A DNA stretch of 64,000 bases from JBBECJ01 sp963763325 (GCA_963763325.1 CAVXOL010000021.1:62001-126000), one strand, 5' to 3'; shown: positions 34,586 to 43,439, counted from the first letter of the stretch. Program-made: numbers and translations. The notes: a model not told the origin generated them from the sequence alone.

Positions 34586-35134
34586 GTGCGAAAAGTGTTC
34601 GCCGCCACGACACTCGGACTCCTGGCCGTCCTGATGCTGGCGGCTCCCGCGATGGCCGGACGCACCTGGTGCGCGCGAGACCCGATCGTGCGGATCAACG
34701 GCCACGACGTGCAGATGTGGGTCGCTGTCCCGGCTGAATACGTGTCGCTCGTGAGTGGCCCGATCGATATCGAGATCCTGACCGCGCAGCCCGTCGATGC
34801 AGAGGTCCTGTTCCTGGACGAGGGCTTCAACGGGTATGGTGAGACGGTCCGGTTCGGCGAGATGCGAAAGGGCAAGGTCTACAGCGACGGCTCCTTCGAC
34901 ATCCAGCTGAAGGTGAAGGTGCCGATCAGAGACAAGAAGATTCGCAAGATCCCGCTCCAGCTCACGTTCACGATCGGCGGTGACGCCATCGTGACCAGTG
35001 ACGCTGCCAACTCGGAGAGCGTAGACGGCACGATGACGGAATCCAGCACGGTTACCTACTCAGGCGGATACACGTTCGTCGTTGAGATGTTCAACGACAA
35101 CACGACGCTGACAGCTCGCTTCCCGGCCAGCTGA
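34586..35134 (+). CDS. secreted protein, paralogue 2 of the WC-DPIVRI family
   Basis: 182 residues, GTG start with AGGAGG. Signal peptide (RKVFAATTLGLLAVLMLAAPAMA) then GRTWCARDPIVRINGHDVQM, WVAVPAEY, FLDEGFNGYGETV, matching the preceding protein position for position, with a longer Ser/Thr-rich C-terminal half. Likely a tandem duplication followed by divergence. Same transcript as paralogue 1 and closed by the terminator at 35141-35169. Confidence 0.82.
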   Translation: MRKVFAATTLGLLAVLMLAAPAMAGRTWCARDPIVRINGHDVQMWVAVPAEYVSLVSGPIDIEILTAQPVDAEVLFLDEGFNGYGETVRFGEMRKGKVYSDGSFDIQLKVKVPIRDKKIRKIPLQLTFTIGGDAIVTSDAANSESVDGTMTESSTVTYSGGYTFVVEMFNDNTTLTARFPAS

Positions 35135-35140
35135 GCGTGT

Positions 35141-35169
35141 GCGGGGTAGCCTCCCTGGGGCTACCCCGC
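35141..35169. terminator. bidirectional terminator
   Basis: Perfect 11-bp stem GCGGGGTAGCC/GGCTACCCCGC with 7-base loop between the secreted pair and the convergent small membrane protein; it overlaps the latter's last three codons. Confidence 0.8.
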
Positions 35170-35379
35170 AATCCCCTTCAGGATGAGTCCTGCCCCAATC
35201 GCGATCAACGGCACCCCCGCAATCGCGCCAATCACGGTCAGCGTCAGGACGACACCTACGACAACCAGGACGACGCCAATCAGCACCGCCAGCAACCGGC
35301 CGGTCAGGTTGACGATTAGTCGCGCCAAGCCCCAGATGAGCCGAAACGGCAGAAGCAGCAGATTTCCAATGGCGCTCAT
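35161..35379 (-). CDS. small two-helix membrane protein
   Basis: 72 residues, almost entirely hydrophobic, with one amphipathic N-terminal helix (LLLLPFRLIWGLARLIVNL) and two membrane segments (LLAVLIGVVLVVVGVVLTL and IAGVPLIAIGAGLILKG). AAGGAG before the ATG at 35379. Similar small membrane proteins of unknown function occur next to stress genes in many bacteria. Monocistronic, in front of repeat A2. Confidence 0.75.
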   Translation of the reverse strand: MSAIGNLLLLPFRLIWGLARLIVNLTGRLLAVLIGVVLVVVGVVLTLTVIGAIAGVPLIAIGAGLILKGIAG

Positions 35380-35430
35380 GAGTTCTCCTTGTAGCTAGTC
35401 AGCTTGTCAGCCAGTCAGCCAGTCAGTCCC

Positions 35431-35645
35431 GTCAGTCCGTCAGTCAGCCGAGGACAGCACCCCGTGGATTGTCATCCTGAACCGCAGTGAAGGATCGCTT
35501 AGCTTAGGGAACACGAACGCGTCGATCGGCAGTCGAATGCGTCGATCCTCGTCGATCGCCGAACCGTTTAGGGCCAGGCGATCCTTCACTGCGGTTCAGG
35601 ATGACAATCCACGGGGTGCTGTCCTCGGCTGACTGACGGACTGAC
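35431..35645. repeat. family-A inverted repeat element, copy 2
   Basis: About 68-bp arms. The inner 58 bp (ending at 35498 and starting at 35577) are perfect and contain CACCCCGTGGATTGTCATCC. The outer part merges into degenerate GTCAGTC/GTCAGCC words from 35391 to 35665. Fills the gap between two minus-strand genes. Confidence 0.9.
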
Positions 35646-35660
35646 TGGCTGACCGGCTGA

Positions 35661-36395
35661 CTAACTACCCGGCCAGGCCGCCAGTTCGCGGCCGTGCTTG
35701 CGGAGCCAGGCGCGGTGGATCTTGAAGTCGGGGCAGAGGGTGGCGACGTGCGCCCAGAAGGCGGGCGAGTGGTTCAGTTCCTTCAGGTGTGCGACTTCGT
35801 GAGCGATGACGTAGTCGAAGACGTCCTCCGGACCGAGCAACAGCCGCCACGAGAAGTTGAGGTTCCCCTTCGAGGAGCAGCTACCCCAGCGCGAGCGCGT
35901 GTCCTTGATCGCGACCCGTCCGAACTCGACGCCAAGCACGGTTGCGTGGATGGCTGCACGCTCGGCGGCGACCTTCTTCGCCTGTGCGCGGTACCAGTTC
36001 TCGACGGCGGCAGCGGGCGGTGTGCCGTCGGTCAATGAGATGGTCAGGATGTCGCCGTTGCGGCGGGCGCTGTTGCGGCTGGCGCCATTGACGACCCGCA
36101 ACCTCAGCGTGGCGCCGATGAACGGCAGCGACGCGCCGTCGGCCAGTTCAACCCGCGCCTCGTCGGCGACTTTCAGCCGGTCGAGCGATCGCAGGACCCA
36201 GCCCTGGTTACGACGCACCAACGTTGATGCCTCGCGCAATGAGAAGCCGCGTGGCAGGACGACTTCCAGCCCGATGCCAGGCAGGACACGCAGGCTCATT
36301 CGCCGTGCGCGTGCGCTCCGACGGATGCTGTAGCGCACCTCGCGCCCCCCGAGGGTGATGACATCCTCAATCGTCCCGACCCGACCCGCACTCAT
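35661..36395 (-). CDS. YgjP/SprT-like zinc metallopeptidase-domain protein (DUF45)
   Basis: 244 residues. The zinc motif HEVAHLKELNHSPAFW gives HExxH plus the downstream His of the DUF45/YgjP group, and DTRSRWGSCSSKGNLNFSW is the characteristic conserved block before it. The N-terminal half (VRYSIRRSARARRMSLRVL) is typical too. Relatives have been called UTP pyrophosphatase or M48-like peptidase; the true substrate is uncertain. Start at 36395 after GAGGGAAAAGG, not the upstream 36440 Met. Confidence 0.87.
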   Translation of the reverse strand: MSAGRVGTIEDVITLGGREVRYSIRRSARARRMSLRVLPGIGLEVVLPRGFSLREASTLVRRNQGWVLRSLDRLKVADEARVELADGASLPFIGATLRLRVVNGASRNSARRNGDILTISLTDGTPPAAAVENWYRAQAKKVAAERAAIHATVLGVEFGRVAIKDTRSRWGSCSSKGNLNFSWRLLLGPEDVFDYVIAHEVAHLKELNHSPAFWAHVATLCPDFKIHRAWLRKHGRELAAWPGS

Positions 36396-36495
36396 GCCTT
36401 TTCCCTCACGCCAGAGACCGATGCCACGTACACCCGGCACCCGACTTGCGGAGCCAGAGATGAACGGACACTGAGTCTACCGGAGGGACCAATCC

Positions 36496-36720
36496 ATGAG
36501 CACACCGTTCCCGACCGAAGGCGGCGCCCACAGCGAGGAAGGGATGCCGGCAAGCCTGACATTCAACAACTTCCCGCTGCACACCCACGACGGCGTCCAG
36601 GCAGCCTGGACGTTCATCAAGGACCCGCGCAACGCCGATCAGTATGAGAAGGACGAGGTCGAACGGTTCAAGCAACGAGTCCAGGAGTACGCCCGTCAAC
36701 TCGGCGTCACCCTGCGCTGA
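36496..36720 (+). CDS. small DUF6582-like protein, paralogue 1
   Basis: 74 residues with GGAGGG before the ATG. The core THDGVQAAWTFIKDPRNADQY and a C-terminal helix RFKQRVQEYARQLGVTL match the neighbouring gene's pattern (H-V-x-A-W-x-I plus NA-x-x-Y). Cytoplasmic, charged, no catalytic motif. First of three small same-strand genes spaced by about 20 bases. Confidence 0.75.
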   Translation: MSTPFPTEGGAHSEEGMPASLTFNNFPLHTHDGVQAAWTFIKDPRNADQYEKDEVERFKQRVQEYARQLGVTLR

Positions 36721-36742
36721 CCAGAAGGAGTGAGACAACACG

Positions 36743-36994
36743 ATGAGCAACTACATCAAACGCCGCGACGACGTGAACCCCGATCAGGGCATCCGCGAGC
36801 ACGGCAAGATCGAGTTCGCCGATCCCACGAACAACAAATATCCGATCGATACCGCTCAACACGTCCGGAGCGCGTGGTCCTACATCAACCACAAGGACAA
36901 CGCCGCCGAGTACGAGCCTAGCGAGGTCGAAACGATCAAGGGTCGCATTCGCCGCGCGGCCAAGCAGCATGGTGTCGAAATCAGCGACGAGTAA
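36743..36994 (+). CDS. small DUF6582-like protein, paralogue 2
   Basis: 83 residues behind AAGGAG. IDTAQHVRSAWSYINHKDNA and IKGRIRRAAKQHGVEISDE give the DUF6582 signature and show paralogy with the gene 22 bases upstream. In other genomes this domain is also found on phage-encoded proteins, so a mobile origin is possible, but there are no other phage genes here. Confidence 0.8.
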   Translation: MSNYIKRRDDVNPDQGIREHGKIEFADPTNNKYPIDTAQHVRSAWSYINHKDNAAEYEPSEVETIKGRIRRAAKQHGVEISDE

Positions 36995-37015
36995 GTCAGG
37001 ATGGAAGGATGGCCC

Positions 37016-37216
37016 ATGGAAGACCGGCGCCGCCTGGACGACCTGGACGACGACGAGCGTGACGATGATGGATCGCGCGGGATCTGGGCCGCCTTCGAGC
37101 GCGAGGGCGGCGGACGCCCGATTGCGGATGTCGATGTCGACGTTGACACCCTCAAGGAGCGCCTGAAACGCGGCGCCCGCCTCCGTGCCAGCCGCGGTGA
37201 GGATCATATCGGTTGA
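37016..37216 (+). CDS. small acidic/basic hypothetical protein
   Basis: 66 residues from the ATG at 37016 (GGAAGG site); the ATG at 37001 has none. An acidic N-terminal half (LDDLDDDERDDD) is followed by IADVDVDVDTLKERLKRGARL. No family recognised. Third gene of the small cluster. Confidence 0.6.
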   Translation: MEDRRRLDDLDDDERDDDGSRGIWAAFEREGGGRPIADVDVDVDTLKERLKRGARLRASRGEDHIG

Positions 37217-37331
37217 GCGACGAATGAAGCCTTTACCGAGCCTCAACGATGCCATTGCCCCGGGAGCGACGAGAACGAATCCCGCGCGCAGGGATCTCAA
37301 GGTACGGCAGGACACGGTTCATCCGCGACGT

Positions 37332-37991
37332 TTACAGCGGGTGCCCGTCTTCACGATAGCTCACGTCGTACCGTGCCGTCAGAATCGTCCGCAGGCGTTG
37401 TTCATAGTCGCTCCGTAGGTGGTACCACACGAGATATCCGAGCGTGCCCGCGCTCCAGGCGATGAGCATCACGGCGTAGACGGTCCCCCAGAGGCGTCCC
37501 GCATCGATCGCGTGGCGGGTCGCCCAGACCGCAAGCACACCAAAGAGGAGCGTCCCGGCTGACGAAAACATGACGGTTTCAGCCGACAAGAATGAGCCAG
37601 GCGTCACGGGCGAGAATGCGACAAAACGCCGGCGGGAGACCGGGAAAATGTAGGCCGCTTCCAGTTCGTGTGCCACCAGGAAAGCCCCGCCTAGGTGCGC
37701 GTTGATACGACGCTCGATGGCGGTGGAGTAGGTGCGCGCGAAGATGACATAGGAGTACAGGTACGCGGCATGGAACCCGATGAACACCACGTAAAACGGC
37801 AACAGCAGCGAGATCCGCTCAACACCCCACAATCCGACCGCCGTCAGCCCGAAGAGCGACACCAGGTGGATGTTCAGGAAGCGGTAAAACTGATCGTAGT
37901 ACCCGTACAGCATCGAGCGCATACGTTCGAGTTGTCCCTCGAGTACGCTCAACTGCTCCGATGTCAGCATCGCTGGACCTGATGTCGTCAT
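37332..37991 (-). CDS. integral membrane protein, unknown function
   Basis: 219 residues. An N-terminal coiled segment (LSVLEGQLERMRSMLYGYYDQFY) is followed by four membrane helices (LVSLFGLTAVGLWGV, LLPFYVVFIGFHAAYLYSYV, MFSSAGTLLFGVLAVW, TVYAVMLIAWSAGTLGYLVW). Start at 37991 with GGGGGC; the open frame continues further upstream, but without support. No homologous family recognised. Confidence 0.72.
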   Translation of the reverse strand: MTTSGPAMLTSEQLSVLEGQLERMRSMLYGYYDQFYRFLNIHLVSLFGLTAVGLWGVERISLLLPFYVVFIGFHAAYLYSYVIFARTYSTAIERRINAHLGGAFLVAHELEAAYIFPVSRRRFVAFSPVTPGSFLSAETVMFSSAGTLLFGVLAVWATRHAIDAGRLWGTVYAVMLIAWSAGTLGYLVWYHLRSDYEQRLRTILTARYDVSYREDGHPL

Positions 37992-38039
37992 AGTTGCCCC
38001 CGATTGCATCCGGACGACCACATCTACGCTTCTCCTTGT

Positions 38040-38325
38040 CCAACTTGTCCAACGCCTTGAAGACGTTCGTCCAGCGTTGCCAGTCGTCCGATCGGCTGCC
38101 TCCATGATAGCGCGGTGTCCCGTCGCACCTGACGACGGGACATGAACCACATACCTCGGCCTGCCAGAGGTTCGTCTCATCAGACGCTGAGTTGGTGGTG
38201 ACGGCACCAATGATGGCCGGGACGAGTGCCGCAAGGTCGAGCGGCATGACCATCCGGGTAGACACGTCGACGTTCCTGATGTACCGCCGATCAGAACCAG
38301 TGTTACGACGCCTGTGATGCAGCAT
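38040..38325 (-). CDS. coding-looking stretch upstream of the membrane gene
   Basis: Minus-strand frame that reads like protein: VMPLDLAALVPAIIGAVTT (hydrophobic), then EVCGSCPVVRCDG (CxxC and a further Cys) and TNVFKALDKLDKEKRRC. The ATG at 38325 or 38253 follows an AT-rich, promoter-like region at 38330-38360. The frame has no early stop and runs into the membrane gene, so it may be an N-terminal extension of that gene split by an indel. Remainder of 37992-38549 shows nothing else. Confidence 0.33.
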
Positions 38326-38549
38326 ACATATACCTATTGTTGAGGTCGATATATTCAGTGAATGGCCATCGGACCGTCGCCATGCAGAGGGGGCGACTAC
38401 GGAGAGGAACGGATATGGCGCACTCGCGATGCTCCCTCTAGTACGGCCAGGACGCTCAACATGTTGGGGATGTTCCACGCCTTGCCAGAGTCGGCATTTC
38501 CCGCCACACTACGCGCGGTGTCCAGGGAACAATGCGGAGGAGTAGTGCG

Positions 38550-39458
38550 ATGCAAGACACGCTGGAACTCAGCAGACCAGTCCTGCTCGACGGCGGGATG
38601 GGCCGCGAGTTGCGCTTCCGGGGCGTTGAGATCCTCGACACGATCTGGTCAGCCAACGCGCTGCTGACCGCTCCGGAGGTCGTCTACGAGATCCACCGCG
38701 ACTACATCGCCGCCGGCGCCGACCTGCTCACGACCAACACCTACGGCCTGATCCGTGCCGAACTGGCCCGCGAAGGGATTGAGGCACGGTTCGCCGAGCT
38801 GAACGTGCTCGCCTGCCGGCTGGCCGAACGGGCACGCGACGAGGCGGAGCGCCCGGTTCTGATCGCCGGCTCGCTGCCACCGCTACGCGGCAGCTACCGG
38901 CCCGACCTGGTCGGCCCGGTCCAGGAGATCGAGCCGCTCTACCGCGAGCAGGCCGAGCTGCTCGCCCCCTACGTCGACCTGTTCATCTGCGAGACGATGT
39001 CGAGTGCTGCTGAAGGGTACGCCGCCGCGCACGCAGCCGTGGAAACCGGCAAGCCGGTCTGGGTGTCCTGGACACTGCACGAGGACCGCTCCGGACGATT
39101 GCGCAGCGGTGAGACGATCGCCGAGGCGGCCGCCGCGCTCGACGGGCTGCCGATCGTGGGGATGCTCGCGAACTGCTGCGCGCCCGAGAGCATCAGCGCC
39201 GCGATGAGTGCGCTGGCCGCGACCGGCCGGCCCTACGTCGGCGGCTACGCGAACACCTTCCCGCCCGTGCCGGACGACTGGACCCTCGATGGCGATGCGC
39301 CAACCGACGGCGTGATCGGCCTGCGCGACGACCTCGACCCGGACGCGTACACGGCCCATGCCCAGCGCTGGCTCGCCGCCGGGGCGACAGTCATCGGTGG
39401 CTGCTGCGGCACCCGGCCGGCGCACATCGCCCGTCTGCGCGAGTTGCTGCACCGTTAG
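38550..39458 (+). CDS. homocysteine S-methyltransferase-family protein
   Basis: 302-residue zinc enzyme of the Hcy-binding (MHT/BHMT) family. RPVLLDGGMGRELRFRG is the N-terminal signature; the zinc ligands are Cys in GMLANCCAPE and the CC of IGGCCGTRPAHI. It transfers a methyl group to homocysteine, commonly from S-methylmethionine; no cobalamin domain is attached. Start at 38550 with GGAGGAG. Stands alone, followed by a long leader region of the next gene. Confidence 0.9.
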   Translation: MQDTLELSRPVLLDGGMGRELRFRGVEILDTIWSANALLTAPEVVYEIHRDYIAAGADLLTTNTYGLIRAELAREGIEARFAELNVLACRLAERARDEAERPVLIAGSLPPLRGSYRPDLVGPVQEIEPLYREQAELLAPYVDLFICETMSSAAEGYAAAHAAVETGKPVWVSWTLHEDRSGRLRSGETIAEAAAALDGLPIVGMLANCCAPESISAAMSALAATGRPYVGGYANTFPPVPDDWTLDGDAPTDGVIGLRDDLDPDAYTAHAQRWLAAGATVIGGCCGTRPAHIARLRELLHR

Positions 39459-39552
39459 CGAGGTCCCACCCGCCAAGCCGGATGAGCGCCGTCACCCTCT
39501 GTCAACCGAGCGCCGCCGACGTGCGATTGGTCGTCGTTCGCTGACCCGTTTT

Positions 39553-39597
39553 GTGACTGAAGTCACGTAGACGCCCCTGCTCGCGGTCGCCTAGAGT
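39553..39597 (+). promoter_or_regulatory. CRP/FNR-family-type site and promoter before the glycosidase gene
   Basis: TTGTGACTGAAGTCACGT holds the palindrome GTGACT-GA-AGTCAC (39553-39566), close to the CRP half-site TGTGA-N6-TCACA. A possible -10 TAGAGT at 39592-39597 puts the site about 44 bases before transcription start, near class II spacing. Located in the 312-base gene-free region 39459-39770. Confidence 0.45.
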
Positions 39598-39678
39598 GAA
39601 CCAGCACAGAGACAGTGACGTTCGGCGCGGTGCGATCCGGTCTGCGTTTGCGCCGCTTCACATGGACACGGGTTCCGG

Positions 39679-39703
39679 CTGTACGTACAATCAGTACGTA
39701 CAG
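39679..39703. promoter_or_regulatory. paired GTACGTAC inverted repeat
   Basis: Arms CTGTACGTAC and GTACGTACAG (10 bp each, perfect) separated by AATCA, 68 bases before the glycosidase start codon. Strongest instance of the motif found also at 7238, 17834 and 27341. Confidence 0.55.
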
Positions 39704-39770
39704 TGAGGGCTCGGGACTAGAATGTCGTTCACGCCGTGTGCGATCGGGCGTGCAAGAGGGTGATGGTCAG

Positions 39771-41914
39771 ATGCTCCAGCGACCGCGCGTGCGGCCTCGT
39801 GTTCCCAGATCCGTCGTCGTGGTCCTGCTCCTCGTCTCCGTTCTCGTCGCTTCCCTGGGAGAAACTCAGCAGCCACGTGTGGTCGGTGCCGCCCAGGTCC
39901 CGAGCGGCATCCTGCCAAGCCCGATCGAGGTCATGCAGGATGAGAGCAACTACTTCCTGAAGGTCAACCTGCACGACGCTCGTGTGCGCTTCCAGGTCGG
40001 GCTGGCCAACGGTGATGCCGGCGGCTACGAACGGCTCTCCGGGATGGCGAGCCGCTACGACGGCCAGGGGTACCCTGAGTGGGCCGTCATCAATGGCGAC
40101 TATTTCGCGGGCGACTGCATATTGAATGTGAATTGCGCACAGGGTATGACCTACATCAATGGTCAACGACGCGACAACTGGGAGCGCTACGGCGCGACCT
40201 GGCAACAGCGCGCCAACCTGGGCCTCGATGTCTGGAACAACACGCAGATCGCCATCGGCGACGCGCAGCCGGAACGACACTCGGTCGTCGCCGGTGGGCC
40301 ATGGGTCGTGACCAACGGCGGCCCGCCGACCTGTGAGGCGCGCTACATCGATGGCTGGACCCACTTCTCGACCGGCGAGGTGTTCTTCGGCGACCAGCGG
40401 TTCTATTGCACGACCAGACGGGCGCTGACGATGATCGGCTACAGCGCGGACCGGCAGCACCTCTTCATGGGTGTGTCTGCCGGTGGTATGAACGTCCTCG
40501 AACTGGCGCAATGGCTGAAGGATCGTGGCGCCTCCGACGTGATGAAGCTCGACGGCGGTGGCTCCAGCGGCATCATCCATAACGGGGCCCTGAAGAAGGG
40601 GGCGACTGACCGTCCGCTGGTCAACTCGCTCGCGGTGCTGGTCGATCCCGCGCCGCGCGCGCTTCCCGCGACGGCGCCCACGGCGGGCATCGTCGATGCC
40701 ATGGCTGCCACCCATGCGTACACGGATCAGCCGGTGGCCGAACTCGGGTTGAGCCGTACGTGGGTCTGGGGGCCAGAGCCACTCGGCGCGCCGCTCCTCG
40801 AGCCCTACGTCGGGTCCACCGCATCCGGGGACGAGACAGCCAATGGCTATCGCTGGGTCCAGTACTACGACAAGGGACGCATGGAGGTGACCGAAGCAGG
40901 AGGCAATACAGGTGCAGACTGGCAGGTAGCCGGCGGCCTGCTGGTGCGCGAGATGGTCACGGGGCAGATGCAGGTCGCTGATGACGGCTTCGAGTTGCGC
41001 TCGCCGGCGGTGGTCAACGTCGTCGGGGACGCCGACGATCCGGTCGGCCCGACCTACGCGACCTTCGCCGGCCTGTTGAGCGCGCCTGCCGCGGCCGACG
41101 GCGCGACCATCACGCAGCGCGTCTACCGCAGCGGGAGAGTCGCGAAGGACCGTCCCTGGCGAGCCGCGGGGTGACGGCCGCCCACCATGTCCAGGTGCCG
41201 GGGCTGGACCATCAGGTCGCCTCGCCATTCTGGGAGTTCATGAACACCACCGGTGTCGTCGGGGTGCGCGGTGGCAACGTCATCGCGCCGCTCTTCCAGA
41301 ACCCGTTCTATGCGACGGGTCTGCCGATCACGGAAGCCTACTGGGTGGCCGTCAAGGTGGAGAACCGCTACAGGGACGTGCTCGTCCAGTGCTTCGAGCG
41401 CCGCTGCCTGACCTACACGCCGACCAATCCGGATGGCTGGAAGGTTGAAGCCGGCAACGTGGGGCAGCACTACTACGCCTGGCGCTATCAGTCCTCCAGC
41501 GAGGCGACGACGCTCCAGACAACGATGCTCGCGCTCTCAGCAACGACCTCGACTGCCACGAACACCGGCATGAGCGTCGAGGCTGGTCAGCAGCTCTACA
41601 TTCGAGTTACTGGGACATGGTGCATCGGCGGGAGCGAGTGCGCTGGGCCTGACGGCTTCCGCGATGCGGATCCGGACCAGGAGCAGCCGCTTCTGCTGCC
41701 CAGCGCGAAGATTGGCGCGCTGATCGGTACGATCACCTCGGATGGTTCGGTACACCCACCCGATCACGACTGGTTTGTGATCGGGAGCGGAGGACCGATC
41801 ACCGCAGATCGGAGCGGCACACTCTACGTGATGTTCAACGATCGCGAAGTGAACTGGCCACTGGCCCTTACCGACAACTCCGGAGTGATGACCGTCACGA
41901 TCGAGCGTCCATGA
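39771..41914 (+). CDS. secreted phosphodiester glycosidase (NAGPA)-domain protein (one frame break)
   Basis: About 714 residues. Signal/anchor helix PRSVVVVLLLVSVLVASLG, then a NAGPA domain (about 60-330) with WAVINGDYFAGD, VVAGGPWVVTNGG, LFMGVSAGGMNVLELAQWL and MKLDGGGSSGI, the conserved DGGGS loop. A C-terminal half has a repeat-like LGLSRTWVWGPEPL segment and a beta-sandwich (MSVEAGQQLYIRVTGTW...GPITADRSGTLYVMFND). The frame shifts near 41146 (VTAAHHVQVPGLDHQVASPF then resumes). Start at 39771 after AGAGGG. Extracellular; a family acting on exopolysaccharide. Confidence 0.82.
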
Positions 41915-42001
41915 CGACCACGACCGCTCCACATTGGGAGTGCGCCATGACTGCAGCACGATACGTCTTGCCGATGCATCGAGTGAGGTCGTGCGCTGCA
42001 T

Positions 42002-42466
42002 CTACTCCATGATGACGACGACCGAGCCGGGGCAGTTGCGTGAGATCAGGACGCGCAATGGCTCGGTGTCACTGAGGTTGTCCTCGGTGTGGATGGCGTG
42101 GGCGGGGATGTAGATGAAGTCACCGGCGCTGGCCTCGACGGACTTCGAGAGATCCTCGCCATAGCGGAAGCGTGCCTGGCCTTCGAGGATGTAGATGGCC
42201 GTCTCGCACTCGCGGTGATGGTGGACGGTCGACTTCGCGCCGGGACCGGTCGAGACGATGGCCGCGTAGATGCCGTCCGAGCCGGTCGTGTCGGCCGAGA
42301 CACCGATGTCGCGGAACATGTCCGGCGTCTGGCCAGGCGTGATCTGGCGTTCGCTTTGCCGTCGGACGATGACATCGGCGTAGAGCGCGCCGTGGTCATG
42401 CCCCTCGTCTTCGGCTCGGACTTGCAGATTTGGGTTGGCCGGTGTTGTCCGCTCGTAATGTTGCAC
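42002..42466 (-). CDS. cupin-domain protein
   Basis: 154-residue single cupin. Motif 1 GAKSTVHHHRECETAIYILEG and motif 2 GDFIYIPAHAIH supply the His/Glu metal ligands of a beta-barrel. GTG at 42466 after AAAGGAA chosen over the GTG at 42484. Isolated between two plus-strand genes. Enzymatic role unknown; small cupins of this sort often bind a metal and act as isomerases or sensors. Confidence 0.83.
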   Translation of the reverse strand: MQHYERTTPANPNLQVRAEDEGHDHGALYADVIVRRQSERQITPGQTPDMFRDIGVSADTTGSDGIYAAIVSTGPGAKSTVHHHRECETAIYILEGQARFRYGEDLSKSVEASAGDFIYIPAHAIHTEDNLSDTEPLRVLISRNCPGSVVVIME

Positions 42467-42656
42467 TTTGCGTTCCTTTCTCACTTGGCCACTCTAGCCA
42501 GTAATACCCGCTGAGCGTTGCGCGATATCTCGTTCATCTGCACTTTGACCACGTGCCCCGCAGTCAAGGATGGCACCACGCTTGCGTTTCCTGTGACGGT
42601 ACTGAGGTGCATCTGCGCATCTCTCCATGTTCGCACAAAGGGATGGAGTCATAGAC

Positions 42657-43388
42657 GTGACAACTGGAAACTACCCGCCCGGAGGCACCTGGGAAATCGA
42701 CAACGGCTGGGACGTGATCACCTCCGACGGTGACAAGCTTGGCGATGTCGAGGAAGTCCATCCACATTACCTCGTCGTCGGCAAGGGGCTGATCTTCCAC
42801 AGCGAGCGATACGTTCCGGTCTCGACGATTACCGCAGTCGATGGCAACAAGGTCTACCTTAGCGTCTCGAAGACCGAGGTCGATCAACTGGGTTGGGACA
42901 CGATTCCCGATCTGGCTGATACGAATAGCACAACAGGGCTGACAGACACAGCCGATACGACATTCAGGACGGACACGTTCGATCGCACACGGCGCGATGG
43001 CGGCGCGGTCGACGTACCGGTCGTTGAGGAGCAGCTCGAGGTCGATACGCGGCAGGTCGAGCGCGGTACGGTCCACGTTCATAAGGATGTCGTCGAAGAA
43101 GAGCGGCAGGTGAATGTCCCGGTCCGTGAGGAACACATCCACGTTGAGCGACGGGCCGTAACTGGCCAGGACGCCTCCAATCTCGGCGATCACACCTTCC
43201 AGGAGGAGGACATCGAGATCCCCCTGCGTGGTGAGGAGGTCGAGGTCAGCAAGCGGCCGGTCGTGACCGAGCATGTCCGCATCAGCAAGGATGTTAACGA
43301 GCACGACGAGCAGGTTACGGGCCGGGTTCGACGTGAAGAAGTGGTCGTCGAAGGTGACGACACGATCGAGCGCGGCGACCGCCCGTAG
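42657..43388 (+). CDS. PRC-barrel plus DUF2382 stress protein
   Basis: About 243 residues. N-terminal PRC-barrel-like part (GWDVITSDGDKLGDVEEVHP, YVPVSTITAVDGNKVYLSV), a variable linker, then DUF2382 with its tandem charged half-repeats (VPVVEEQLEVDTRQVERGTV, EEDIEIPLRGEEVEVSKRPV, VRREEVVVEGDD). Such YsnF/AvaK-type proteins are general-stress or desiccation related. GTG at 42657 follows GGAG; an upstream ATG at 42627 in frame is less likely. Confidence 0.85.
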   Translation: MTTGNYPPGGTWEIDNGWDVITSDGDKLGDVEEVHPHYLVVGKGLIFHSERYVPVSTITAVDGNKVYLSVSKTEVDQLGWDTIPDLADTNSTTGLTDTADTTFRTDTFDRTRRDGGAVDVPVVEEQLEVDTRQVERGTVHVHKDVVEEERQVNVPVREEHIHVERRAVTGQDASNLGDHTFQEEDIEIPLRGEEVEVSKRPVVTEHVRISKDVNEHDEQVTGRVRREEVVVEGDDTIERGDRP

Positions 43389-43439
43389 GCATTGACGCCG
43401 AGGCGAAGATTGACAACCAGCGCATAACAACGGACGATT

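Noticed and set aside
39729..41228. 499-codon minus-strand frame opposite the NAGPA-domain gene
   Set aside because: Antisense shadow; the plus strand has signal peptide and family motifs.
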